From assembly GCF_022698165.1 (NCBI RefSeq), contig NZ_JALDAY010000009.1, positions 62,001 to 126,000 on the forward strand: DNA of 64,000 nucleotides. The letters run 5' to 3'. The stretch's first letter is position 1, and each line of letters opens with the position of its first letter. The DNA comes from Streptomyces cylindrosporus (GTDB lineage Bacteria; Actinomycetota; Actinomycetes; Streptomycetales; Streptomycetaceae). The position numbers and the translations under genes are program-made. A model generated the notes under the pieces. It was not told where the DNA came from. It worked only from the letters and a program-made list of their open reading frames with translations, and ran no database searches. Positions 16,961-25,760 of this stretch are shown here, piece by piece.

Positions 16961-17035
16961 CGGATCGGAACCACGCGAAGCGCGGGGCCGTTTTCAAAGC
17001 AGAGAGCGGCAGTGGCCGCGAAGGAGGCGACACAC

Positions 17036-17218
17036 ATGTCGAACAACGCGAAGATCGCCATAGGGGGAGTGGCCCTCGGGCTCTTCCTGTGGATCTGGCT
17101 GCCCTTCTGGGCAGTGGTCCTGATAGTCGTCGGAGTCCCGACCGCCGCCTACCTCACGCTGGACCCCTCGCAGCGGCGCAGGCTGCGCCGCATCACCCGC
17201 AAGGAGCTCGGTCGCTGA
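17036..17218 (+). CDS. Small two-helix membrane protein
   Basis: A 60-aa protein behind the strong ribosome site AAGGAGG. Two hydrophobic segments are joined closely: about residues 6-21 (IAIGGVALGLFLWIWL) and 22-40 (PFWAVVLIVVGVPTAAYL), followed by a short basic tail (QRRRLRRITRK) that probably faces the cytoplasm. No family name is assigned. The direct CTCAGGG repeats lie 75-120 bp upstream and may control it. An in-frame upstream ATG at 17012 is unlikely because the ribosome site favours 17036. Confidence 0.75.
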   Translation: MSNNAKIAIGGVALGLFLWIWLPFWAVVLIVVGVPTAAYLTLDPSQRRRLRRITRKELGR

Positions 17219-17222
17219 GGCA

Positions 17223-18614
17223 CTACCGGACGGGAGCGGCCCGGTCGGCAAGCGCACAGGAGTCGACCACATCGCCGCCCGCGGGCCGAGCGACGGTACG
17301 GTCCGCGGGCGGCCGCACGCCCCTCTCCACCCAGGAGACGAGCGCGTCGAAGGCCGAGCGGTAGCAGGGCAGGATCGGCCGCAGCCGGTCCGGATAGGTG
17401 TCGTACAGGCCGTCGACGTGGGTGCCGCCCTGGATCGTGTAATAGCGGTGCAGCGCGGCCCGGCCGCCCGCGTCGACCATGCGCGCGTACACATCGGAGT
17501 CGGCGGCCTCGGGCAGCAGCGTGTCCAGGTCGCCGTGCAGCGTGATCAGCGGCCTGCCGACCCGCCCGGTGAGCGCCACACGGGCCACCGCGCGGTGGAC
17601 GGCGGCGGGACGCGACGCGTAGTCGTACCCGGCGTCGGAGGCACAGGGCGCCAGGATCTCGTCCGCTGTGCTCCCGGCGGACGGACCGGGGCATTCGGGG
17701 TCGTAGCCCGGGTCGAACTCCGCGCGGTAGATCTTCTGCGTGACACCCCAGTAGGCCTTCTCGTGATACGGCCACAGGAACTCCGAGCCACGCGCGAAGC
17801 CCACCCGGTACATGTCCGCGTCCCCCGCCGATCCCAGCGTCCGTGCCACCGCGGTCGGCAGGGAGGTCAGCAGGTTCGGGCCGTCCGCGGTCCACAGCGC
17901 GCCCTCCCAGTCGACTCCGCCGTCGTACAGCTCGGGGTGGTTCTCCAGCTGCCAGCGGGTGAGATAACCGCCGTTGGAGATGCCGGTCATGTAGGTACGG
18001 CGCGGTGCGTGCCCGTACCGCAGGGCGACGGCCCGCTTCGCCGCGCGGGTCAGCTGGGTGGTGCGCGTGTTCCATTCGGCGACCGCGTCGCCGGGCCGGG
18101 ATCCGTCGCGGTAGAAGTCGGCGCCGCTGTTGCCCTTGTCGGTGGCCGCGTAGGCGTAGCCCTGGGCGAGCACCCGGTCGGAGATCGCCGTGTCCGTCGC
18201 GTACTGCCGACGAGTTCCCGGCGCGCCCGTGACGACCAGGCCGCCGTTCCAGTGGTCCGGCAGCCGGATCACGAACTGCGCGTCGTGCTGCCAGCCGTGG
18301 GTCGCGTTGAAGTGCGAGGAGTCCGGGAAATAGCCGTCGATCTGCACGCCGGGCACCCCGGACGGAGTGCGGGTGGCCCTGGCCGTCAGCCCGGCCTGGT
18401 CCGCCATGTCGGTGTAGGACGTACCGGCCAGCCCGGTCGTCGTCAGGTCGGGCAGGCACGCGCTCTGCTGGAAGGCCGCGCCGGGGACGCGCGCCCGCTC
18501 CTGGCGGTCGCAGTGCCCGTCACCGGCCGCTGTGCCCGCGGCGGGAGTCGGCCAGGTGAGGGCCGCCGCCACCAGTACGGCGGCGGCGAGCGGAACACCT
18601 CGGGACGGACGCAT
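17223..18614 (-). CDS. Secreted alpha/beta hydrolase, tannase/feruloyl-esterase-like
   Basis: A 463-aa exported hydrolase. A Sec signal peptide occupies about the first 27 residues (VPLAAAVLVAAALTWPTPAAG). The nucleophile elbow is GISNGGY with serine near residue 215. A candidate acid, Asp in HGDLDTLLPE, and a histidine in GGTHVDGLYD complete a triad in the order expected for tannase, feruloyl esterase and related polymer-ester hydrolases. Several cysteines suggest disulfides. The substrate is not certain. The start at ATG 18614 follows GGAGG. It converges with the small membrane-protein gene, only 4 bp apart. Confidence 0.82.
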   Translation of the reverse strand: MRPSRGVPLAAAVLVAAALTWPTPAAGTAAGDGHCDRQERARVPGAAFQQSACLPDLTTTGLAGTSYTDMADQAGLTARATRTPSGVPGVQIDGYFPDSSHFNATHGWQHDAQFVIRLPDHWNGGLVVTGAPGTRRQYATDTAISDRVLAQGYAYAATDKGNSGADFYRDGSRPGDAVAEWNTRTTQLTRAAKRAVALRYGHAPRRTYMTGISNGGYLTRWQLENHPELYDGGVDWEGALWTADGPNLLTSLPTAVARTLGSAGDADMYRVGFARGSEFLWPYHEKAYWGVTQKIYRAEFDPGYDPECPGPSAGSTADEILAPCASDAGYDYASRPAAVHRAVARVALTGRVGRPLITLHGDLDTLLPEAADSDVYARMVDAGGRAALHRYYTIQGGTHVDGLYDTYPDRLRPILPCYRSAFDALVSWVERGVRPPADRTVARPAGGDVVDSCALADRAAPVR

Positions 18615-18830
18615 GACGGCCTCCAGGGGCAGCGTGGAAGGTGAGCGCGACCGTGATGAACGGGGCGCCCGGGGCTGCCTCATGGTGCGACCCGGCCTCC
18701 CTGGCATCCATGGGCCGGGACCACATGGCGGGAGGCCTGCGTGTGGGGGCCTGTAACAGGTGGATGGGTGAAGTTCCGCGCAGGGCAAGGAGGTTGGAGA
18801 GCGGCGCCGCCCCGCGCGGCTCGGGCCGGT

Positions 18831-19706
18831 TCAGCTGGGGCGTACGGCCATCTTGTCCAGTGCCTCCAGCAGACCCGGCAGCTCGGGGCCCCGGCCCACC
18901 GGTAGGACCTCGCCAGGCTCCGCGTCGAGCAGCACGAAAGCGATGTCGTCGGTCCTGGCCACCAGCGACCAGCCGGGCCCGTCGGCACGCAGGGTCCGCG
19001 CGTCGCCCGGAGCGAAGGACGACCGCACCCGGCCCAGCGGCGGCGGCGAGTCGACGTACGCGCGGGCCTCGGCGAGCACCCGGCGGACCTTGCTGCGGCC
19101 GACGGGCCCCTCCTGGTCGTCCTTGCCCGCCCGATCGCCCTTCTCGGCCTGCTGAGCGCCCTCGGAGGCCTCTCCCGCGGCGGAGGAGCCGTCCGGGGTC
19201 GGGAAGTCCGCGTCGTCGATCTGCTCGCGCCACAGCGCCCACTGCAGGGCGATCTCGTCGGCACCCAGGCGCCGCTGAGCCGGCCCCCACGTGCTCGTGT
19301 CCGGCGGGGTCAGCGGAGGCCGCTCCGCGACCTCGGGGTCGGGGTCGTGCGGCGCGGGCACCCCGGGAGCCGCGACGGCGACCGCGAGAGGCCAGCCCGG
19401 CAGGGCGGCGACGACCGAACGCTCGTCGGGCGACAGGTCGTACTCCATGCCGCAGTCCCACGACGCGATGGCGACGGCGACCAGCGAGACGTCGTCGACG
19501 ACGACCGTCCACCGGGCACCCTCCCCGTCCTGGCCGATCACCAGGCCGTATCCGTCGGCGAGCGGCGCGAGGCCGAGCGCCGCGCAGGCCTCCGGATAGT
19601 CGTCGCCCAGCACGCTCGGAAACTTCGCCGGCGTCAGCAGTACCGCCGTGAGCACATAGAGCGCTTCGTCCGCGGCGGCGACGGCGTCCTCGTCCGTCCC
19701 GGCCAT
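18831..19706 (-). CDS. Conserved actinomycete hypothetical protein
   Basis: A 291-aa protein with no signal peptide, membrane helix or motif that I recognise. Two ordered regions, residues 1-150 and 225-291 (the latter containing GPGWSLVARTDDIAFVLLD), are separated by a low-complexity charged linker rich in Glu, Gln, Lys and Ala near residue 190. The start is ATG 19706 behind GGGGAGGCTGGG. It is in the same direction as the small gene at 19843-20139, with a 136-bp gap that may hold its own promoter. Its codon use is typical for the window, so it is probably a real gene of unknown function. Confidence 0.7.
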   Translation of the reverse strand: MAGTDEDAVAAADEALYVLTAVLLTPAKFPSVLGDDYPEACAALGLAPLADGYGLVIGQDGEGARWTVVVDDVSLVAVAIASWDCGMEYDLSPDERSVVAALPGWPLAVAVAAPGVPAPHDPDPEVAERPPLTPPDTSTWGPAQRRLGADEIALQWALWREQIDDADFPTPDGSSAAGEASEGAQQAEKGDRAGKDDQEGPVGRSKVRRVLAEARAYVDSPPPLGRVRSSFAPGDARTLRADGPGWSLVARTDDIAFVLLDAEPGEVLPVGRGPELPGLLEALDKMAVRPS

Positions 19707-19842
19707 CCCAGCCTCCCCATCGGTTCGTCCAACGGCGCGCACCCTAATGCGAGCGGAAGGCCCTTGTCACGATTCCCAAGCGCACCCGGAGCTGCAGTTT
19801 TCCGGCTGGACGGGGCGAATCGCCCGCCTCTGGTCCGGCGCG

Positions 19843-20139
19843 TCAGGCCGCAGGTAGCCCGAGAAGCGTACGGGCCACCGTCCGCGGCGACTCGTCGCGC
19901 TCCCGCGCAAGAGCGATGACAGCTCGGCACGCCAGCTCGTTGACCCCGAAAGACAGCGCCTCGGGCGACACCCAGCCCGCCGCCTCGTCGATCCGGTCCT
20001 GGTCGTCCTCCGCGCAGGCCGAGACATACGCGGCGGCCGCTTCGAAAAGATTGTGTGTACGTTTGTCCCGGCCGTGGTTCACCTCCGCGCGCACGGCGTT
20101 GAGGAATCTCGAACAGGACTTGCGGACCCTGCCCCACAT
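19843..20139 (-). CDS. Small conserved hypothetical protein, helical
   Basis: A 98-aa protein, mostly helical by composition, with a basic N-terminus (RVRKSCSRFLNAVRAEVNHGRDKRTH) and a C-terminal helix-rich part (ELACRAVIALARERDESPRTVARTLLGL). The ATG at 20139 has GGGGGAAGG at good spacing; the GTG at 20148 lies too close to that site. It has three separated cysteines, not a WhiB-type cluster. It could be a regulator or adaptor, but nothing in the sequence settles this. Confidence 0.65.
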   Translation of the reverse strand: MWGRVRKSCSRFLNAVRAEVNHGRDKRTHNLFEAAAAYVSACAEDDQDRIDEAAGWVSPEALSFGVNELACRAVIALARERDESPRTVARTLLGLPAA

Positions 20140-20248
20140 GCGGACCACCTTCCCCCTGCGTGGTTGTCATCGCTGATCGCTCATCTCCTGCTACTCAACG
20201 TAGAGTTGGAGCCCCGGCGGCAGAAGGGGGACGGTGCGGTGAAGCACG

Positions 20249-20773
20249 TCAGTCGTCGAGTGACGCGATCGTCTCGCGCAGCCAGGCGAGTTCGGCCCGC
20301 GACGTCGCACGCGCGATGGTGAGCAGCCCGCGCCGGAACGGATCGTCCAGTTCCTCGGCGCGCAGCGGCCGCTCACCGTCGTAGAAGAAGCTCGCCGGCT
20401 CCTCCAGGAACGCCAGCCTGCGCCGCAGAACGCCGGCCTGTGCCGGGGCGTCGTCCAGGTGGCGGAGGAACGCGAGCACGGTGAACCAGCGGTTCTCGTC
20501 CGTGATGTCCTGCTGGGCGGGCTCGGCGAGCCTGCGCCGCAGTTCCCGCCTGCCCTCCTCGGTGAGCGTCAGGACGTGCCGGGGCGCGGCCACGGCCCCG
20601 GGCTCGGTCGCGCGGCCCAGCAGGCCCGCTTTCTCCAGTCGCTTGATCGCCGGGTAGAGCGTGCTCTCCGCGACGGGCTTCACATGGCCCGTCAGCGCGG
20701 TGATGCGTTTGCGCAGCTCGTAGCCGTGCAGCGGGGCGTCGTACAGGAAACCGAGGATGGCGAGCTCCAGCAT
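20249..20773 (-). CDS. PadR-family transcriptional regulator
   Basis: A 174-aa regulator with the PadR winged helix at the N-terminus: LELAILGFLYDAPLHGYELRKRI, then STLYPAIKRLEKAGLL and a beta-wing, followed by a C-terminal coiled dimerisation helix bundle. PadR proteins usually repress the adjacent gene and are released by small phenolic or hydrophobic ligands. The start is set at ATG 20773, behind GGGAG; an in-frame ATG at 20791 overlaps the candidate operator. The gene is divergent from an alpha/beta hydrolase, its probable target. Confidence 0.9.
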   Translation of the reverse strand: MLELAILGFLYDAPLHGYELRKRITALTGHVKPVAESTLYPAIKRLEKAGLLGRATEPGAVAAPRHVLTLTEEGRRELRRRLAEPAQQDITDENRWFTVLAFLRHLDDAPAQAGVLRRRLAFLEEPASFFYDGERPLRAEELDDPFRRGLLTIARATSRAELAWLRETIASLDD

Positions 20774-20789
20774 GAGCGCATTCTCCCTC

Positions 20790-20850
20790 ATGTGCGCTGT
20801 ACATCGGATCTGAAATGCATCGCTTCCGTAATACCTCGTAATCGATGTAT
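20790..20850. promoter_or_regulatory. Candidate PadR operator region
   Basis: The dyad ATGT-N7-ACAT lies at 20790-20804, close to the ATGT-N8-ACAT pattern known for PadR repressors. A second imperfect inverted repeat, ATGCATCG (20815-20822) and CGATGTAT (20843-20850), lies beside it. Both sit in the divergent PadR-hydrolase promoter region, which is clearly less G+C-rich than the flanking genes. Confidence 0.6.
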
Positions 20851-20897
20851 TGTTCTTGGCGCGGAGACGCCGATCGGGACGTCATGGGGAGGATGAA

Positions 20898-21653
20898 ATG
20901 AGACACGCCGTGTTCGACGGCAAGGGGAGCTGCATCCGGTGGACGGAGACCCCGGGCGAGGAACCCGCGCGCGTGTACGTGCACGGGCTGGGCTCGGTGT
21001 CGGCGGTGTACCACGCGCACATCGCGGGCCGACGTGAACTCGCGGGCCGACGCAGCCTGTTCGTCGACCTGCCCGGGCACGGCATCAGCGACCGCCCCGA
21101 ACACTTCGGTTACACGCTGGAGGACCACGCCGACGCGCTGGCCGCCGCCCTGGACGCGGCGGAGACCGCCGGTGCCGAACTGGTCGGGCACAGCATGGGC
21201 GGTGCCGTCGCCATCGTGCTCGCGCGCAGGCGGCCGGAGCTCGTCTCACGGCTGGTGCTGACCGAGGCCAACCTCGACGCCTACCCGCCGCCCACCGTGG
21301 GCAGCAGCGGTATCGCCTCCTACGGGGAGGACGAATTCGTCGACGGCGCCCACGCGCGCGTGCTGGAGGAGGTCGGCCCGCTGTGGGCGGCCACCATGCG
21401 GCTGGCCGACCCGCGCGCCCTCCACCGGTCGGCCGTCGGCCTCAGGCGCGGATCGGATCCCGTCATGCGTGACATCCTCGAGGGCCTGCCGATCGACCGC
21501 GTGTACCTGCAGGGCGAGCTGAGCGGTGAACTCGACGGCAGGGAAGGCCTGGAGGCGGCGGGCGTACGGGTGACGACCGTGCCGGGGGCCGGGCACAACG
21601 TCATGTTCGACAACCCCGACGCTTTCGCGGCCGCGGTGGCAGGCCGCTTCTGA
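20898..21653 (+). CDS. Alpha/beta hydrolase
   Basis: A 251-aa soluble hydrolase with the full alpha/beta layout: oxyanion-loop HGLGS near residue 29, the LPGHGISDRP loop, nucleophile elbow GHSMGGA with Ser near residue 98, and a C-terminal GAGHNVMFDNP that supplies the catalytic histidine. The lid region (residues 130-200) is short. It is probably an esterase or lactonase-type enzyme; the substrate is unknown. The gene is divergent from the PadR regulator, and its stop lies 4 bp from the stop of the methyltransferase gene. The ATG at 20898 follows GGGGAGG. Confidence 0.85.
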   Translation: MRHAVFDGKGSCIRWTETPGEEPARVYVHGLGSVSAVYHAHIAGRRELAGRRSLFVDLPGHGISDRPEHFGYTLEDHADALAAALDAAETAGAELVGHSMGGAVAIVLARRRPELVSRLVLTEANLDAYPPPTVGSSGIASYGEDEFVDGAHARVLEEVGPLWAATMRLADPRALHRSAVGLRRGSDPVMRDILEGLPIDRVYLQGELSGELDGREGLEAAGVRVTTVPGAGHNVMFDNPDAFAAAVAGRF

Positions 21654-21657
21654 GGGG

Positions 21658-22257
21658 TCAGCCTTCCTGTACGGCCAGGGCGAGGAAGCGGGCGTCCTCG
21701 TCGACGTACGAGGTCATCCGCCAGCCCGAACCGGCCAGCAGGGGGCGGAGATTGGGCTCCGCCCGCAGATCGTCCGGTGTGATCTGCCGGCCCTGTCGCG
21801 CCGCGAGCGCCGCCCGCCCGATCGGGTGGAACAGCGCGAGCACCCCGCCGGGACGCACCACGCGCGCCAACTCCCGCAGATTCTCGGCCGGCCGGGGCAG
21901 ATGCGCGATCAGGCCGGCGGCGAACACGGCGTCGAGCGACCCGGACCGCAGCGGCAGCGCGGCCACGTCGGCGAGCAGCAACCGCCCGTCACGGCCCCTG
22001 CCGGCCCGTACGGCGGCCTGGAGCATCTCCGGGGTGAGATCGGCCCCGACCACCACTCCCGAGGGCCCCACGGCGGCACGGAGCGGCGGCAGGGCCCGTC
22101 CCGTCCCGCAGCCCGCGTCCAGCACCCGGCCGCCCTCGCGCAGCCCGAGTTCGGCCACCGCGGCCGCGTAGGCGGGGCCGTCGTCCGGGAAGCGGCTGTC
22201 CCAGTCGGCCGCGCGGACGCCGAAGAACTCCTGGACATGTGTGTGGTCGTCGCTCAT
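21658..22257 (-). CDS. Class I SAM-dependent methyltransferase
   Basis: A protein of about 199 aa with a class I methyltransferase fold. Motif I is VLDAGCGTGRALPPL (residues about 48-62), followed by VVGADLTPEML with the acidic residue that binds the ribose of SAM, motif II LLLADVAALPL, and the post-motif RVVRPGGVLALFHP. This pattern is typical of UbiE/arsenite-type small-molecule methyltransferases, but no substrate domain is present. The start is ATG 22257 (in-frame ATG 22266 is equally possible). It converges with the alpha/beta hydrolase. Confidence 0.85.
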   Translation of the reverse strand: MSDDHTHVQEFFGVRAADWDSRFPDDGPAYAAAVAELGLREGGRVLDAGCGTGRALPPLRAAVGPSGVVVGADLTPEMLQAAVRAGRGRDGRLLLADVAALPLRSGSLDAVFAAGLIAHLPRPAENLRELARVVRPGGVLALFHPIGRAALAARQGRQITPDDLRAEPNLRPLLAGSGWRMTSYVDEDARFLALAVQEG

Positions 22258-22409
22258 GCTCCGCATGATCCCTCACCGACACGGATGACGCCGCGGTGCA
22301 CACGTTCGAGCGTGACGCGATCGTTCCGGTGCACGTCTGCGTCATATTGCAACACCTTTCGAAATGCGCCCCCTTTGCGCGCCTCTGCTCCGACTAGCGT
22401 CCCGGGGCC

Positions 22410-23183
22410 ATGGGACACCTGGACCACGCCACCTTCGGCTGGCTGACCCCCGTGCTGTCGTACGTGATGGCCTGCATAGGCGCCGCCCTGGGGCTGCGCT
22501 GCACCGTCCGCGCCCTCGGCGCCACCGGACGCTCACGCCGCAACTGGCTCGTCACCGCGGCCTCGGCGATCGGCACCGGCATCTGGACCATGCACTTCGT
22601 GGCCATGCTCGGATTCGGCGTGAGCGGCACCGACATCCGCTACGACGTTCCGCTCACGATCGTGAGCCTGCTCGTCGCCATGATCGTCGTCTGCGCCGGC
22701 GTCTTCGCCGTCGGCTACAGCAAGGACCGCGCCCGCGCGCTCTTCCTCGGCGGCCTCACCACGGGCCTGGGTGTCGCGAGCATGCACTACCTGGGCATGG
22801 CCGCGGTACGGCTGCACGGGCACGTCAGCTACGACCCGGCACTCGTCGCGCTCTCCGTCCTGATCGCCGTCGTGGCGGCGACCGCCGCCCTGTGGGCGGC
22901 GCTCAACATCAAGTCGCCGGTCGCCGTCACCGTCGCCTCGCTCATCATGGGGGCGGCCGTCACGAGCATGCACTACACCGCGATGTTCGCGGTGAGCGTC
23001 CGCGTCACGCCCTCCGGCGAGGCCCTGGCCGGGGCCACGGCGATGCAGTTCATCTTCCCCCTCGCCGTCGGCCTCGGCTCCTACCTCTTCCTGACCTCGG
23101 CCTTCGTCGCGCTGTCGCCGACGACCGGCGAGCGCGAGGCGTCCGCCTCCGCCCAGCGGCCGGTGGAGAGCGTGGCCCACTAG
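22410..23183 (+). CDS. MHYT-domain integral membrane sensor
   Basis: A 257-aa protein with about seven transmembrane helices and three copies of the MHYT signature: TMHFVAM, SMHYLGM and SMHYTAM. These conserved Met/His residues are proposed to bind copper and sense oxygen, CO or NO at the membrane. Most MHYT proteins carry a signalling output such as GGDEF/EAL or a kinase; here the protein ends soon after the last helix, so any signal must pass to another protein. It lies 57 bp upstream of the conservon, on the same strand, and might share its transcript. Confidence 0.92.
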   Translation: MGHLDHATFGWLTPVLSYVMACIGAALGLRCTVRALGATGRSRRNWLVTAASAIGTGIWTMHFVAMLGFGVSGTDIRYDVPLTIVSLLVAMIVVCAGVFAVGYSKDRARALFLGGLTTGLGVASMHYLGMAAVRLHGHVSYDPALVALSVLIAVVAATAALWAALNIKSPVAVTVASLIMGAAVTSMHYTAMFAVSVRVTPSGEALAGATAMQFIFPLAVGLGSYLFLTSAFVALSPTTGEREASASAQRPVESVAH

Positions 23184-23240
23184 CGGCGGCGGATTTGCAC
23201 CCGCAGGCACGCCCCCGAACCACTCCCGAGCGAGGAGGCC

Positions 23241-25760
23241 ATGCGAACACCCCGTAGGACCCCCAGCCCCGGCGCCGAGACGCCACCCCCAGCGCCCGTG
23301 CGCGGCCGCCGTGCCCACGCCGGACCCCCGGCCGAGGAGGCCCCGGACGAGCCCGCGGGCGCGATACCGGACGAGCCGCCCGCGCGCGGGAGCCGCTGGC
23401 GGATACGGCCGCGCACCGTACGGGCCAAGATCGTCTGCCTGCTGATGGTGCCGGTCGTCTCCCTGCTCGCCCTGTGGGCGTACGCCACCGTCAGCACCGC
23501 CCAGGACGTCTCCCGGCTGCGGCAGTTGCAGCGCGTCGACTCCGAGATCCGTACCCCCGTCGCCGCGGCCGTGGCCGCACTGCAGGCCGAACGCGTCGCC
23601 GCCGTCCGCTACGCGACCGACCCGCGGGCCGGGCAGAGCGGCGACTACAAGAAGCTCGCGGACCGCACCGACCGTGCCGTGGCCGAGCTACGGCTCGGCG
23701 ACGACAACACCGTCGCCGACAGCGAGGAGCTGCCCGCCGGAGTCGCCCAGCGCCTGGAGACCTTCGTCGACGGCACCCGCCAACTTCGCTCGCTGCGTAT
23801 CGAGGTGCTCGACGGCCGCGCCGGCTGGGACGAGACCTACGGGCAGTACACCAGGACCATCGCCACTGCCTTCGGAGTCGGCGGCGCGCTCACCGGCATC
23901 CAGGACGCCGACCTCGGCTCCGACGCGCGCGTACTGCTCGAATTCTCCCGTGCGGGCGAGGCGTTGGCCCAGGAGGACGCCGTACTCGCCGGCGCACCCC
24001 TCGTCGAAGGCCTCACCGGCGAGCGGCTGCGGCTGTTCACCGGCGCCGTCGACACCCGCCGCACCCTCACCGCGGCCGCCGTCGCCGACCTGAGCGGCCG
24101 AGAGCGTCAGGCCTGGCGCACCCTCGCCGGCAGCAGTGCGTACGTCGCCCTCGGCGACGTCGAGGACAAGGTCGTCACCGGCACGCCCGGCCCGACCAAG
24201 GCGTCACCCGAAGCCGACTGGGGCACGGCGCACGCGCGTGTGCAGGACGGCATGCGGACGATCGAGGCGAACGCCGGGAGCCAGGTCGCCGACCGGGCCG
24301 ACCCCTTCACCCGCGGCCTGCTCACCCCGGCCGGCGCCGCGGTCCTCCTCGGCCTCGCCGCCGTGGCCGCCTCGCTGGTCATCTCCGTACGCATCGGCCG
24401 CGGACTGGTCGTCGAGCTGGTGAGCCTGCGCAACAGCGCCCTGGAGATCGCCCGCCGCAACCTTCCCGAGGCCATGCGCAGGCTGCGCGCCGGCGAGGAG
24501 ATCGACATCCAGGCCGAGGCCCCGCCCGGACCGCCCGCCGAGGACGAGGCCGGACAGGTCGCCGAGGCCCTGGGCACCGTGCACCGCGCGGCCCTGCGCG
24601 CCGCCGTCGAGCGCGCCGAACTCGCCAGCGGCATCTCCGGCGTCTTCGTCAACCTCGCCCGCCGCAGCCAGGTCCTCGTCCACCGCCAGCTGAGCCTGCT
24701 CGACAGCATGGAGCGGCGCTCCGACGACCCGAACGAACTGAGCGACCTCTTCCGGCTCGACCACCTCACCACCCGTATGCGGCGCCATGCCGAGAGCCTG
24801 ATCATCCTCTCCGGAGCGGCACCCGGCCGCGCCTGGCGCATGCCGGTCTCGCTCACCAACGTCGTCCGTGCGGCCGTCTCCGAGGTCGAGGACTACGCGC
24901 GCGTGGAGGTACGGCAGCTCCCGGAGGCGTCCGTCGTCGGCGCGGCCGTCGCCGACCTCACCCACCTCCTTGCCGAACTCGTCGAGAACGCCGCCCAGTT
25001 CTCACCTCCGCACACGCGCGTGCGCATCACCGGCGAACCCGTCGGCAACGGCTACGCCGTGGAGGTCGAGGACCGCGGCCTGGGCATGGGCAAGGAGACC
25101 CTCACCGAGGCCAACCGCCGCATCGAGCAGTCCGAGGCCCTCGACCTCTTCGACAGCGACCGGCTCGGCCTCTTCGTGGTCAGCAGGCTCGCCGCCCGGC
25201 ACGGCATCAAGGTGCACCTGCGCACCTCGCCCTACGGTGGCACCACCGCGGTCGTCCTGCTGCCCACCGCGCTGCTGCACGGCGGCGCGGCGGAACGTTC
25301 CCCCAGCAAGGCCGCGGACGCCGAGCGGACGGAAGAACGCGACTACGCGCGCGTGCCCCGCGCCGCGGCGCCCCAGGAAGCCGTACCGGCCATGGCCGAG
25401 CGGCCCGCGCTGGCGGCGCACGCACCGGCGGCGGTGGAGGCGGCGTCCGACACCCCACCCCCCGGAGTCACCACCTTGCGCCTGCACCGCCCAGAGGACG
25501 ACGCCGAAGACTCCGACGACCTGCCCCGCCGCGTACGCCAGGCACACCTCGCCCCCCAGTTGCGCGAGCACCGCTCCGAGGAAGCGGCCGCGCAGCCGGC
25601 CGACCCCGCGCGGGACGACGAGCGCACCCCCGAGGCCGTACGGGACCGCATGGCGGCGTATCGGGACGGCTGGGCGCGCGGCGGCGGCAGGCAGCCGGGC
25701 CGTGGCGCCACCCCGGATTCCACAGCGCGCAGCGACAGCAGCGAAGGAGATCGCGCATGA
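23241..25760 (+). CDS. cvnA: Conservon sensor histidine kinase CvnA (nitrate/nitrite-sensing-type)
   Basis: An 839-aa membrane sensor. It has a Pro-rich cytoplasmic head, TM1 (about 63-83), an extracytoplasmic helical sensing region of about 280 residues resembling the nitrate/nitrite-sensing domain, TM2 (about 365-387), a HAMP-like segment, and an HATPase domain. ATP-site boxes are clear: N box ELVENAAQFSPP near 578, G1 EDRGLGMG near 611, G2 SDRLGLFVVSRLA. The last 150 residues are a charged disordered tail. CvnA proteins seed the membrane complex with CvnB, CvnC and CvnD. The ATG at 23241 follows GAGGAG; the stop overlaps CvnB in ATGA. The allele number within this genome cannot be known from one window. 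Confidence 0.92.
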   Translation: MRTPRRTPSPGAETPPPAPVRGRRAHAGPPAEEAPDEPAGAIPDEPPARGSRWRIRPRTVRAKIVCLLMVPVVSLLALWAYATVSTAQDVSRLRQLQRVDSEIRTPVAAAVAALQAERVAAVRYATDPRAGQSGDYKKLADRTDRAVAELRLGDDNTVADSEELPAGVAQRLETFVDGTRQLRSLRIEVLDGRAGWDETYGQYTRTIATAFGVGGALTGIQDADLGSDARVLLEFSRAGEALAQEDAVLAGAPLVEGLTGERLRLFTGAVDTRRTLTAAAVADLSGRERQAWRTLAGSSAYVALGDVEDKVVTGTPGPTKASPEADWGTAHARVQDGMRTIEANAGSQVADRADPFTRGLLTPAGAAVLLGLAAVAASLVISVRIGRGLVVELVSLRNSALEIARRNLPEAMRRLRAGEEIDIQAEAPPGPPAEDEAGQVAEALGTVHRAALRAAVERAELASGISGVFVNLARRSQVLVHRQLSLLDSMERRSDDPNELSDLFRLDHLTTRMRRHAESLIILSGAAPGRAWRMPVSLTNVVRAAVSEVEDYARVEVRQLPEASVVGAAVADLTHLLAELVENAAQFSPPHTRVRITGEPVGNGYAVEVEDRGLGMGKETLTEANRRIEQSEALDLFDSDRLGLFVVSRLAARHGIKVHLRTSPYGGTTAVVLLPTALLHGGAAERSPSKAADAERTEERDYARVPRAAAPQEAVPAMAERPALAAHAPAAVEAASDTPPPGVTTLRLHRPEDDAEDSDDLPRRVRQAHLAPQLREHRSEEAAAQPADPARDDERTPEAVRDRMAAYRDGWARGGGRQPGRGATPDSTARSDSSEGDRA

